NCBI GenBank assembly: GCA_017451975.1
Contig: JAFTNI010000031.1
Location: 1 to 10,432, forward strand
Reading direction: 5' to 3'
From: Clostridia bacterium
Lineage (GTDB): Bacteria; Bacillota; Clostridia; Oscillospirales; CAG-272
DNA: 10,432 nt
This document shows, one piece after another, positions 1 to 7,004 of this stretch. The position numbers were made by a program, and so were the translations under genes. The notes beneath the pieces were generated by a model. That model saw only the letters and a program-made list of their open reading frames with translations, ran no database searches and was not told the DNA's origin. Numbering within the stretch: the first letter of the stretch is position 1; every line of letters begins with the position of its first letter.

Positions 1-2007
1 AATATACTCTGCATCACGTTCACCAACAAAGCGGCAAACGAGATGAAGAAGCGCATAAAAGCTATGCTCGGCGAAGAATTTGACACATCCTTCGTCGCCA
101 CGCTCCATTCCTTCTGCACGCGTATTTTAAGAGAAGAAATAACAAAGCTTTTCTACCCCGACAACTTCATAGTTCTCGATAATATCGACCAAAAGAACAT
201 TCTCGAAGAGATATATGAGGAAATGGGCATTAAAATGGATACGGCGAGCTTCAAGTTTATGATAGACCAGATAAAGTTCTACAAAAACCAGATTACCTAC
301 GTGGAATACCTTGCCGACCCGAACTTCGACTATTCCACGCTCAAGCCCCAAAGTAAGACCGATGCAATAATATTCCGCTACATTCAGAAGCAACGCAAAT
401 ATTTCGGTCTTGATTTCTTCGACCTTATAAACTTCACCATCCACCTTTTCCGCAAATATCCCGACGTGCTTCTGAAGTGGCAGAAAAAGCTCTGCTACAT
501 TATGGTCGATGAGTTTCAGGATATAACGGTTAAGGAATTCAAGCTCATACGCAGGCTTTCCGAATACAACCGTAACCTCTTCGTTGTGGGCGACCCCGAC
601 CAGAACATCTACGAATGGCGCGGAGCGAATATGAGCGTTATCGTCGATTTCGAAGCGTGGCTCAACAATGAATGCTTCGAAAATCAGCTCGGGCTCACGG
701 CGCGCGACATTATTCTGAACAGGAATTACCGTTCCGCTTCGCCCATAATCAGCGTGGCAAATTCACTCATAGAAAAGAACCGAAACCGCGTGAAAAAGGA
801 GCTTTATACAAATGCTCCCGGCAGTAAGGTGCAGTATCTCCACGCGAAGAACGATAAAGAAGAAATTAAATACATCTGCTCACAGATAAGAAAGCACATC
901 GAGGCTGGCGGAAAGTATGCCGATTTTGCCGTGCTCTACCGTTCAACTTACGTTTCACGATTTGTGGAGCAAGGCTTCCTCGCCGAAAACATCCCCTACG
1001 TCGTTTACGGCGGCGTCGGCTTCTACGAGCGCACGGAAATAAAGGACGTGCTTTCATATATGCGCCTCGTTGACAATACGGGCGATGACCTCTCCTTCAA
1101 AAGAATCATCAACGTTCCGCGTAGGAAAATAGGCAAGATAAAGCTGAAAGCCCTTGCCGAATATGCAGAGAGGAACAACACTTCCCTCTACGATGCGCTG
1201 AAGGCGAACTGCGAGAGCGACACGTTCAAGGGCTGCAAAGCAAAAGAGTTTATCGCCACAATAGAAAAACTGCGCGAGAAAGCAGAAGAACTCTCGGTCT
1301 CCGAGCTTCTGCAAAGAATATTGAAAGACACGGGCTATGAGCTTTACATCCGCGAAAGCGGCGATATAGACAGGCTCGACAACGTCACGGAGCTTCTGCG
1401 AAGCATCGTGGCACAGGAAACGGAATTCGGCGAGCACCTTTCACTCTCGGCATTTTTGCAGAACATCACGCTTCTGCGCGACAGCGACGTTGAGGATGCG
1501 AGTGACCGAGTAAAAATCATGACTATCCACACCTCAAAAGGGCTGGAGTTCGATAACGTTTTCCTCGTGGGGCTTACGGAAGGCTCTTTTCCCTCCGCGA
1601 GAAGCCTTGAGGAACGCAAGAACGAAGCCCTTGAGGAAGAGCGCAGGCTCTGCTTCGTAGCCGTAACTCGCGCGAAGAAAAGGCTCTATCTCACCGAAAG
1701 CGAGGGTTTCGGTGTAAAAGGCTTTTCAAAAGTGCCGTCGAGATTCTTATTCGACATAGACAAAAGCTTGCTTGAACAAATAGGCGTTATTCCCGACGGA
1801 ATAAAAGCGGAATATATGATGATCGCAAGAAAATTCGACAAGACCGACACCGAGGTCTACAAGGTGGGCGACCAAGTCCGCCACAAGATATTCGGCGAGG
1901 GCATCATCGAGGAAGTGGACGAGAGAACGAAAACCTATTATATCCGCTTTGTAAACGGCACAAAGCCCATAAATTTCGATTACACGGGCCTCAGCCATAT
2001 ATTTTAA
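1..2007 (+). CDS. UvrD/PcrA-type ATP-dependent DNA helicase, 5' end outside window
   Basis: The reading frame is open from base 1, and the residues before the first ATG (base 43) already form helicase motif Ia (TFTNKAANEM), so the gene starts upstream and the Walker A motif is missing from view. Numbering from base 1, 668 residues are visible. In order they include motif II (VDEFQD, bases about 505-522), motif III (GDPDQNIYEWRGA), motif IV (LNRNYRS), motif V (MTIHTSKGLEFDNVFLVG) and motif VI (RRLCFVAVTRAKKRLYL). A C-terminal Tudor-like tail (GDQVRHKIFGEGIIEEV) matches the UvrD/PcrA tail that contacts RNA polymerase. The family are 3'-5' helicases acting in nucleotide excision repair, mismatch repair and clearance of replication or transcription blocks. 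The visible length plus about 40 missing residues fits the family. Clostridia often carry several paralogues, so I do not choose between pcrA and uvrD. The next gene starts 18 bp downstream. Confidence 0.95.
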   Translation, partial: NILCITFTNKAANEMKKRIKAMLGEEFDTSFVATLHSFCTRILREEITKLFYPDNFIVLDNIDQKNILEEIYEEMGIKMDTASFKFMIDQIKFYKNQITYVEYLADPNFDYSTLKPQSKTDAIIFRYIQKQRKYFGLDFFDLINFTIHLFRKYPDVLLKWQKKLCYIMVDEFQDITVKEFKLIRRLSEYNRNLFVVGDPDQNIYEWRGANMSVIVDFEAWLNNECFENQLGLTARDIILNRNYRSASPIISVANSLIEKNRNRVKKELYTNAPGSKVQYLHAKNDKEEIKYICSQIRKHIEAGGKYADFAVLYRSTYVSRFVEQGFLAENIPYVVYGGVGFYERTEIKDVLSYMRLVDNTGDDLSFKRIINVPRRKIGKIKLKALAEYAERNNTSLYDALKANCESDTFKGCKAKEFIATIEKLREKAEELSVSELLQRILKDTGYELYIRESGDIDRLDNVTELLRSIVAQETEFGEHLSLSAFLQNITLLRDSDVEDASDRVKIMTIHTSKGLEFDNVFLVGLTEGSFPSARSLEERKNEALEEERRLCFVAVTRAKKRLYLTESEGFGVKGFSKVPSRFLFDIDKSLLEQIGVIPDGIKAEYMMIARKFDKTDTEVYKVGDQVRHKIFGEGIIEEVDERTKTYYIRFVNGTKPINFDYTGLSHIF

Positions 2008-2012
2008 TTGAT

Positions 2013-2019
2013 AAGGAGA
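2013..2019 (+). promoter_or_regulatory. Ribosome binding site of the GyrI-like gene
   Basis: AAGGAGA lies 6 bp before the ATG at 2026. This favours that ATG over the in-frame TTG at 2008, which touches the helicase stop codon, and over the GTG at 2023. Confidence 0.75.
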
Positions 2020-2025
2020 AAAGTG

Positions 2026-2529
2026 ATGGCAGAAATTATTAAAACTTTCAGAGAAGAAATACCCGCAATGAGGTTCATTGGCAAAAAATATCCAAATTTC
2101 GGTCCTATGTGGGGCGATTGGTTCGCAAACGGTTGGTTTGATACGATTGAGAAAGCAATGGGAGGCGCAGACAAAATAACCGCCATTTGGGAGAACGGCG
2201 GCGGTTACATCGGTCTTGAACGCCGCGCAGATGGACAGCCTTTTGAATATTGGATAGGTATGTTCACGCCGACAGGTACTCCTGTGCCGGATGGCTTTTC
2301 ATATATCGATTTTCCAGCAGGAGGGCTCGGCACATGTTGGATTTACGGAACCGAAAAAGAAGTTCATAATACTAAAGCTTGCAAAGGCGAAGTTATCAAC
2401 GCCGGATTCGAGCTTTGGAAAGACGTAAACGAAGGTATTTGGTCGTTTGAAAATTGCACTTGTCAAAGGTATACAACACCCGACGAGAAAAACAACGTAA
2501 TAATGGACTATTGCTATCTTGTAAAATGA
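2026..2529 (+). CDS. GyrI-like effector-binding (SOUL/AraC-effector fold) protein
   Basis: This 167-residue protein looks like a stand-alone GyrI-like small-molecule binding domain. The N-terminus (IIKTFREEIPAMRFIGKKYP), the central YIGLERRADG segment, the YWIGMFTPTGTPVPDGFSY segment and the IDFPAGGLGTCWIYG strand are arranged like the two pseudo-repeats of that fold. No helix-turn-helix is present, so it is a lone effector domain and not an AraC regulator. Known relatives bind hydrophobic ligands or, as E. coli SbmC/GyrI, protect against gyrase poisons and DNA-damaging drugs; some hydrolyse cyclopropanoid natural products. Which role applies here cannot be read from sequence. The stop codon overlaps the next start as ATGA, which suggests translational coupling to the AlkZ-like glycosylase. 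By eye this gene and the next are more AT-rich than the helicase upstream. Confidence 0.85.
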   Translation: MAEIIKTFREEIPAMRFIGKKYPNFGPMWGDWFANGWFDTIEKAMGGADKITAIWENGGGYIGLERRADGQPFEYWIGMFTPTGTPVPDGFSYIDFPAGGLGTCWIYGTEKEVHNTKACKGEVINAGFELWKDVNEGIWSFENCTCQRYTTPDEKNNVIMDYCYLVK

Positions 2530-3575
2530 CACTTGAAGAACTTAAGATACATCAATTAACAAATCAATATCTTATTACCCATTCGGATAAAATGACAGTT
2601 ATTCGCGACCTTTGCGGTGTGCAAGCGCAATTCATGCCAAACGCTATGCACTCACTAAAAATCCGTTGTAGCGATTACAACGAGCAAACCGTTGCCGACG
2701 GACTTGTTAAGAACTGGACGGTTCGCGGCACGGTTCACGTATTCGCAGAAAGTGATTTACCGCTTTTTATTCGTTGCAATAACGGAGCGTCTTACCGTAA
2801 AAACGAATGGCAAGGTTACACATTTTGGAATCGGCTTGATAAGTGGGCGCTTACTCCCGAAAGGCAAAAGCACCTTGCAAGCAGCATCATCGCCGCAGTT
2901 TCAAAAAAAGCGTGTACACGAGATGAATTAAAAGACATTTGTCGAAAACAAGGTATGACAGAACTTGAAGAATCGGCTATGTTTGATCAGTGGGGCGGCG
3001 GCATCCGCGAACTATGCGAGCGCGGATTTATGAATTATGTTGTGCAGGAGAAAAAAGCATACATTGCTTCACCCGAATTCGAGCCGATTCCCGAGGAAGA
3101 AGCCAAGCTTGAAATCGCACGAAGATATTTCACCAATATGGGCCCCGCTACCATCCACGATGCGGTGTATTATACGGGAGCAAAGCAAGCCGAAGTTAAG
3201 AATTGGCTTAAGCAGTTGCCTGTACAATCAATCGATTGCGAAGGCAAAACATATTACTATATTCCAAACGAAAAATCTTATGACAAAGAAATTCCTCCCT
3301 GCATATTCCTTGCAGGCTTTGACCAGCTTATGCTCGGCTACCAGAAGAAAGAGAGCATCTACCTTCCGCAAGAGCATTTGAGAGGAATATTTAATCTTGC
3401 AGGCATCGTTATGCCGCCTATTCTTTTGAATGGCAAAGTGGTTGGCAAATGGAAAAAGAAAAACTCTGCTTTGACATTGACATTTTTTGAGTCCGTTTCA
3501 GATAAAGAAAAAAATATCATTAACAGCACAGCCGAACAACTTTGGCTTGATTTGAAAAAAATCGTAATTGATTAA
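2526..3575 (+). CDS. AlkZ-like winged-helix DNA glycosylase (HTH_42 family)
   Basis: The start is the ATG at 2526, four bases inside the preceding gene (ATGA); the open frame extends upstream to 2454 but that part overlaps the GyrI-like gene. The product is 349 residues, normal for the HTH_42 (PF06224) family of tandem winged-helix proteins. Diagnostic features are the N-terminal QLTNQYL segment, the catalytic-type motif GVQAQF with glutamines at 33 and 35, the conserved NWTVRGTVHVF segment (64-73), and an FAGFDQLMLGY stretch in the C-terminal half. In Streptomyces AlkZ the QxQ glutamines are needed to unhook azinomycin interstrand crosslinks; the YcaQ/AlkX branch has QxD. The QxQ form here therefore points to the AlkZ-like branch. 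The substrate is an inference: bulky N7-alkylated purines or crosslinks. Membership of the family is secure; the exact lesion is not. Confidence 0.88.
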   Translation: MTLEELKIHQLTNQYLITHSDKMTVIRDLCGVQAQFMPNAMHSLKIRCSDYNEQTVADGLVKNWTVRGTVHVFAESDLPLFIRCNNGASYRKNEWQGYTFWNRLDKWALTPERQKHLASSIIAAVSKKACTRDELKDICRKQGMTELEESAMFDQWGGGIRELCERGFMNYVVQEKKAYIASPEFEPIPEEEAKLEIARRYFTNMGPATIHDAVYYTGAKQAEVKNWLKQLPVQSIDCEGKTYYYIPNEKSYDKEIPPCIFLAGFDQLMLGYQKKESIYLPQEHLRGIFNLAGIVMPPILLNGKVVGKWKKKNSALTLTFFESVSDKEKNIINSTAEQLWLDLKKIVID

Positions 3576-3579
3576 AAAT

Positions 3580-4449
3580 ATGCACTTTATAAAAGCTAAA
3601 TCCATTCTATCCGCAAAAAACGGAATGAATATATACCGCGGCTGCACGCACGGGTGCATCTATTGCGACAGCCGTTCCGATTGCTACGGCTTCGACCATA
3701 GGTTTGAGGATATAGCCGTCAAGCAGAACGCGCCCGAGCTTCTTGAGGATGCGCTCAAAAGAAAACGCAAGCCGTGTATGATAGGCACGGGCGCTATGTG
3801 CGACCCATATATGCACTGCGAGGAAAGCCTCGGCTACACACGCAAATGCCTTGAGATTATTGATAAATACGAGTGCGGCGTGGCTATACAAACAAAATCG
3901 GCACGCATTCTGCGCGATATAGACCTGCTCGAAAAAATCAACCGCCACTCAAAGGCGGTCGTGCAGATAACGCTTACAACTTATGACGAAAACCTTTGCC
4001 GTATAATCGAGCCAAACGTAAGCACCACAAAACAGCGGTACGAGGTTCTGAAGGAGTGCCAAAAACGCGGTATTCCCACAGTGGTGTGGCTATGCCCCAT
4101 TCTGCCGTATATTAACGATACGGAAGAAAACCTGCGCGGCATTCTCGGCTATTGCTTCGATGCGGGCGTTGTCGGGATAATCAATTTTGGCTTCGGCGTT
4201 ACAATGCGAAGCGGCAACCGCGAATATTTCTATGGTAAGCTCGACGAGCATTTCTCCGGAATGAAGGAACGCTACATAAAACGCTTCGGCGATGCTTACG
4301 AATGCCCGTCGGATAATTCCGCAAGGCTTTGGAGCATTTTCAGGCAGGAGTGCCGAGCGCACGGGGTTATGCAAAACCCGAGCGATATATTCGCATATAT
4401 GAACGAATACCCTACCGTAAACAAGCAAATGAGTCTATTTGATTTTTAG
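3580..4449 (+). CDS. SPL-family radical SAM protein
   Basis: The ATG at 3580 lies 4 bp after the AlkZ-like stop codon; a TTG at 3568 in the same frame overlaps that gene. No strong ribosome binding site precedes the ATG, so translation probably depends on coupling. The 289-residue product begins FIKAKSIL and has the radical SAM cluster motif CTHGCIYC, with cysteines at 22, 26 and 29 in CxxxCxxC spacing, set in the IYRGCTHGCIYCD context typical of the SplB/COG1533 group. Downstream, GTGAMCDPY (about 69-77) and VAIQTKSARILRD fit the SAM-binding TIM barrel. Spore photoproduct lyase itself splits thymine dimers; most short COG1533 members have unknown substrates. The protein is shorter than characterised SplB proteins, so I call only the family. 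A nucleic-acid role fits its neighbours but is inferred. Confidence 0.88.
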   Translation: MHFIKAKSILSAKNGMNIYRGCTHGCIYCDSRSDCYGFDHRFEDIAVKQNAPELLEDALKRKRKPCMIGTGAMCDPYMHCEESLGYTRKCLEIIDKYECGVAIQTKSARILRDIDLLEKINRHSKAVVQITLTTYDENLCRIIEPNVSTTKQRYEVLKECQKRGIPTVVWLCPILPYINDTEENLRGILGYCFDAGVVGIINFGFGVTMRSGNREYFYGKLDEHFSGMKERYIKRFGDAYECPSDNSARLWSIFRQECRAHGVMQNPSDIFAYMNEYPTVNKQMSLFDF

Positions 4450-4461
4450 CGAGGTGATTTT

Positions 4462-4704
4462 ATGCGTAAGGAAACTCAAAACAAATTCCCCATTGCGCGG
4501 TGTGCAAATCCATCGTGCAACTGCACTATTCTTTACAGCGAAAACCCGAAAGATAAATCAAACGTCACCGTCCGCATAGCCGAACCGAGCTACAAGGGCC
4601 CAACTTACCTCTGCCCTCGGTGCAAAACAATGCTTGCGGTCATAGAAAAGCCTAAAGTGGCAGAAGGCTACGTGGCTGTGCCTATAATACAATATACAAC
4701 CTAA
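4462..4704 (+). CDS. Small zinc-ribbon protein, unknown function
   Basis: This 80-residue protein has a good ribosome binding site (GAGGTG at 4451-4456, 5 bp before the ATG) and lies 12 bp after the radical SAM gene. Cysteines at 14, 19 and 21 (CANPSCNC) and at 51 and 54 (LCPRCKTML) form a likely zinc ribbon with a spacer of about 30 residues. The rest is short beta-prone sequence with no membrane segment or signal peptide. I do not recognise a named family. It is the last gene before the terminator at 4743-4807, so it is probably the distal gene of the DNA-damage operon and may assist the radical SAM protein or bind nucleic acid. Confidence 0.75.
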   Translation: MRKETQNKFPIARCANPSCNCTILYSENPKDKSNVTVRIAEPSYKGPTYLCPRCKTMLAVIEKPKVAEGYVAVPIIQYTT

Positions 4705-4742
4705 AGTGAGCCATCCTCCCGGCTGTGAAATCGGGAAACACG

Positions 4743-4807
4743 GGTGAGTATCAGAACTATCGCGGAGTGCAAGCTCTGCTTTGTTCCGATACTCACCTTT
4801 TTATTTT
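4743..4807 (+). terminator. Large composite-stem terminator
   Basis: GGTGAGTATC (4743-4752) pairs perfectly with GATACTCACC (4788-4797) and is followed at once by TTTTTATTTT. The loop contains two more stems on the same axis: GAAC (4754-4757) with GTTC (4783-4786), and GCGGAG (4762-4767) with CTCTGC (4774-4779), which includes one G-U pair. A small upstream stem, TCCCG (4717-4721) with CGGGA (4732-4736), lies in the same leader. The arrangement is a strong intrinsic terminator closing the operon. The depth of the hairpin also allows a stable RNA to be processed here, but nothing proves that. Confidence 0.75.
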
Positions 4808-4968
4808 GAAAACATCTGCATTCGTGCAGTGTTCATATATCCGCTGACATAGCCCTACCCCGTAACGCGATGCACGGGACGGGCGCAGGAACAGCGCGCA
4901 GAATAGCGAACTGCGCCCCTGCAAAGCGATTGCGCCTTTTACATAATTCAAGAAAGGAGAAATCGCAT
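4808..4968 (+). other. Leader of the mobile element's first gene, with hairpins
   Basis: Together with the terminator, 4705-4968 has no convincing gene; the frame open from 4870 is a spurious extension of the next gene. It contains a UUCG-tetraloop hairpin (CTGCA 4816-4820, TGCAG 4825-4829, with outer AACA/TGTT pairing) and a perfect 8-bp inverted repeat, GGGCGCAG (4881-4888) and CTGCGCCC (4911-4918), around a GC-rich loop. I see no good -35/-10 pair. The left end of the mobile element probably falls here, but no copy of the tRNA-derived sequence at 10073-10134 is visible. Confidence 0.45.
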
Positions 4969-5187
4969 ATGACCGAAAAATCTACTGTCTATGAAAAGAT
5001 GATGTTCGCGGAATATCCCGACATCGTCGGTATCGGGGATTTGCAGAAAATGCTCGGCATCGGGCGCAAAGCCGCGCTTGAGCTTGCCAAGCACCCGCAG
5101 ATCCACGGCGTAATCGTGGGAAACCGTTTCAGAATTCCCAAAATCAACGTCATTCGCTATATGTTAAGTGACGTTCAGGCATCGTAA
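4969..5187 (+). CDS. Small helix-turn-helix protein, excisionase-like
   Basis: The ATG at 4969 is preceded by AAAGGAGA (4953-4960) with 8-bp spacing, giving a 72-residue product. An upstream in-frame ATG at 4870 lacks such a site and adds low-complexity sequence. Residues 22-60 (IGDLQKMLGIGRKAALELAK, then VIVGNRFRIPKINVIRYM) match the winged HTH_17/excisionase pattern: a recognition helix followed by a beta wing and a final helix. Such proteins act as recombination directionality factors or as repressors. Being the first gene of the element, ahead of the ATPase and far from the integrase, it could equally be a replication or copy-control regulator. Confidence 0.8.
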   Translation: MTEKSTVYEKMMFAEYPDIVGIGDLQKMLGIGRKAALELAKHPQIHGVIVGNRFRIPKINVIRYMLSDVQAS

Positions 5188-5235
5188 TCTAAAAAAGAAA
5201 GGATGTGAATTTAAGAAGAAAGGAAAGTGAACTGA

Positions 5236-6321
5236 TTGGATTATAACTATTGTAATCCTTTTCTCCTTAACCAACTTGATACCATCGACACAGAGGAGCT
5301 TATGGCAACACCATACGCCCCAAAAGACTTCATCGTGGCAGAATTTTTACCCGAAGGTCTTACTCTGCTTTGCGGTCCTTCCAAGATAGGTAAATCGTGG
5401 TTTGTGCTTCAGCTTTGCCTTTGCGTTTCGCTGGGCGTAAGATTTATGGGCTTCAACACAACGAAATGCGACGTGCTTTATCTCGCGCTGGAAGATACCT
5501 TCCAACGAGTAAAAGACCGCATTGCCCGTCTGACCGATGAAACGCCAACAAACCTGCGCTTTGCCGTGCAGGCAGGAACACTCGGCGGCACGCTCGAAGA
5601 ACAGCTCACACTTCACAAAGAAAAGTATCCAGAAACAAAGCTCGTGATAATAGACACGCTTCAAAAAGTTCGCGGCGCTCCCGATGCGAAGCACAACACC
5701 TCTGCTTACAGCAAGGACTACGCCGACGTCTGCGCTCTGAAGAAGCTCGCCGATGAGCTCTCTATTGCCATCGTGCTTGTGCATCACCTTCGCAAGGCGC
5801 AGGACAAGGACGACCCATTCAACGAGATTTCGGGTTCAACGGGGCTTATGGGCGCAGCCGACACAGCGCTTCTGCTCAAGAAGTTTGACCGAGGCTCTAA
5901 CTATGCCGAGTTTCTGTGGACAGGGCGCGACGTGAAGGACGGAGGCTTGTTCTTAACCTTTGAAGATTGCACTTGGACAATGATCAAAGGCGATGTGATT
6001 CGTGACACAACTTGTTACCGAAGGCTGAGCCCCATCGTCTACAAAGCTTGCGAATATATCAAAGAGCACAGGCACTTCAAGGGCACAGCAAGCGAACTGC
6101 TCACACTTCTTGGTGCAGACAACGTGAAGCCAAACGTGCTTACAAGAAACCTCTCTACCGAAGCATACGACTATCTCAAGGAGGTAGGTATTCTCTACGG
6201 CTCAGGGCGAACAGGCAGCGGCAGATGGATAGAGCTGACTCTAAAACCGAGTGACGGTAATGACGCAAAAGACACGCGCGAAGAAATACCGTCACAACCG
6301 TCACTTTGCGTCACTTCATAA
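5236..6321 (+). CDS. RepA-like AAA (RecA-fold) ATPase, plasmid replication helicase type
   Basis: The product is 361 residues from a TTG start at 5236, with AAAGGAAAG at 5218-5226 as a rather weak ribosome site. An alternative ATG at 5302 has GAGGAG only 3 bp before it. I prefer TTG because relatives have a similar N-terminal extension before LPEGLTLL. Walker A is GPSKIGKS (residues 47-54), Walker B is LVIIDT (136-141), and HHLRK with ISGSTGLMGAADTALLL follows, as in RSF1010 RepA/COG3598 hexameric helicases. A winged-helix-like C-terminal part (ASELLTLLGADNVKPNVLTRNL) precedes a hydrophilic tail. The likely role is unwinding at a replication origin, or helicase support after transfer. The last 70 bases of the gene are dense in TGACG repeats, so the tail codons may be constrained by a DNA site. 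Confidence 0.88.
   Translation: MDYNYCNPFLLNQLDTIDTEELMATPYAPKDFIVAEFLPEGLTLLCGPSKIGKSWFVLQLCLCVSLGVRFMGFNTTKCDVLYLALEDTFQRVKDRIARLTDETPTNLRFAVQAGTLGGTLEEQLTLHKEKYPETKLVIIDTLQKVRGAPDAKHNTSAYSKDYADVCALKKLADELSIAIVLVHHLRKAQDKDDPFNEISGSTGLMGAADTALLLKKFDRGSNYAEFLWTGRDVKDGGLFLTFEDCTWTMIKGDVIRDTTCYRRLSPIVYKACEYIKEHRHFKGTASELLTLLGADNVKPNVLTRNLSTEAYDYLKEVGILYGSGRTGSGRWIELTLKPSDGNDAKDTREEIPSQPSLCVTS
6251..6313. repeat. Cluster of TGACG repeats in the 3' end of the ATPase gene
   Basis: TGACG occurs on the plus strand at 6252 and 6261, and its complement CGTCA at 6290, 6299 and 6309. Spacings within each group are 9 or 10 bp, close to one DNA turn. Further copies lie at 6492 and 6514 (as TGACGGTAAAAA and TGACGATAAAAA, plus strand) and inside the mobC-like gene at 6624 and 6638 as an inverted pair. 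Candidate roles are iterons, relaxosome sites or an operator. Confidence 0.55.
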
Positions 6322-6549
6322 GATTTTTAATGACACGTAATGAAGAAAAAAGAGGCACGCGCGAAAAGTGCTGTCTTTTAGTGTAGCGAGCATAGGAAAT
6401 GTACTGCATCCGTGTACTGCGCGGATGCCCATTTCCTGCGTATCGAGCGATACGATTGGGGCTTTGCGCCCCTATTACCCCGCGAGAAAAATGACGGTAA
6501 AAACAAAAATTTGTGACGATAAAAATCAAAAAAGTTTAAGGAGAAAACA
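6322..6549. other. Structured spacer, candidate oriT/oriV region
   Basis: This non-coding spacer directly upstream of mobC and relaxase holds three inverted repeats. The first is nested: AGGAAATG (6394-6401) with CATTTCCT (6430-6437) around GCATCCG (6406-6412) and CGGATGC (6422-6428). The second is CGTATCG AG CGATACG (6439-6454). The third is GGGGC (6458-6462) with GCCCC (6468-6472). GTACTGC is repeated at 6401 and 6414, and CACGCGCGAA occurs at 6273 and 6356. MOBP relaxases normally act at a palindrome-rich oriT near their own operon, so this is the best oriT candidate. TTTCCTGC at 6432-6439 resembles the TCCTG core of IncP-type nick sites, which is only suggestive. Confidence 0.55.
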
Positions 6550-7002
6550 ATGAAAAACATTAAAAATTTCAGCAAAGAAATCAAGAAAAATACTCAAAAC
6601 GAAACTCAAAAATCAACCGAAACCGTCACCGTAAGGCTGACGGAACGCGAGAAAAACAGGCTTCGAAAACTCGCTTCGGCTTGCAAAATTTCGCAAACGC
6701 AACTCATAAAAAAGCTCATCGAAGGCGCAGAACTCCGCGCAATTCCGCCCGAAGAATTTTATAAAATCTGCGAATACCTTGGCTCTATACGCGAAGAAAT
6801 TTACACACATTGCGCCCAAAAGCCAGAGTTCAAAGACCAAATTATTTCTCTGAACGAAGCTGTTTCGGAGTTCAAAAACGCCTGCAAGCTTTTCTACGAC
6901 GAAGGAATTTTCGGCGCGGCTTACGCGAAATGCGGCGAAGATTTTTTGCACGAAATGGAAGAAAGCGAAGCCATGTTCGGCGGAATTTACGGTGAGGAAT
7001 GA
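6550..7002 (+). CDS. MobC-like relaxosome accessory protein (ribbon-helix-helix)
   Basis: The ATG follows AAGGAGA (6538-6544) by 5 bp and gives 150 residues. A lysine- and asparagine-rich N-terminus leads to VTVRLTEREKNRLRKLA (26-42), a typical ribbon-helix-helix beta strand and helix, with ISQTQLIKKLIEG as the second helix. ELRAIPPEEFYKICEYLGSIREEI (61-84) matches the PPEE-type segment of plasmid MobC proteins. The rest is helical. MobC proteins bind oriT and help the relaxase open the strand at nic. The stop codon overlaps the nearby relaxase start region, so the two are co-translated. The inverted CCGTCA/TGACGG pair at 6623-6643 lies in the ribbon-helix-helix codons. Confidence 0.8.
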   Translation: MKNIKNFSKEIKKNTQNETQKSTETVTVRLTEREKNRLRKLASACKISQTQLIKKLIEGAELRAIPPEEFYKICEYLGSIREEIYTHCAQKPEFKDQIISLNEAVSEFKNACKLFYDEGIFGAAYAKCGEDFLHEMEESEAMFGGIYGEE

Positions 7003-7004
7003 CT

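Noticed and set aside
4806..4814. TTGAAAACA near the left end matches the tRNA-Ser anticodon-loop sequence and could be the missing attachment core.
   Set aside because: It is only 9 bases and lies in the opposite orientation to the tRNA remnant, so it cannot be a direct repeat flanking the element.
4870..4968. N-terminal extension of the small HTH protein from an ATG at 4870.
   Set aside because: The ATG at 4969 has an AAAGGAGA site at proper spacing, and the extension lies over a GC-rich inverted repeat with no family similarity.
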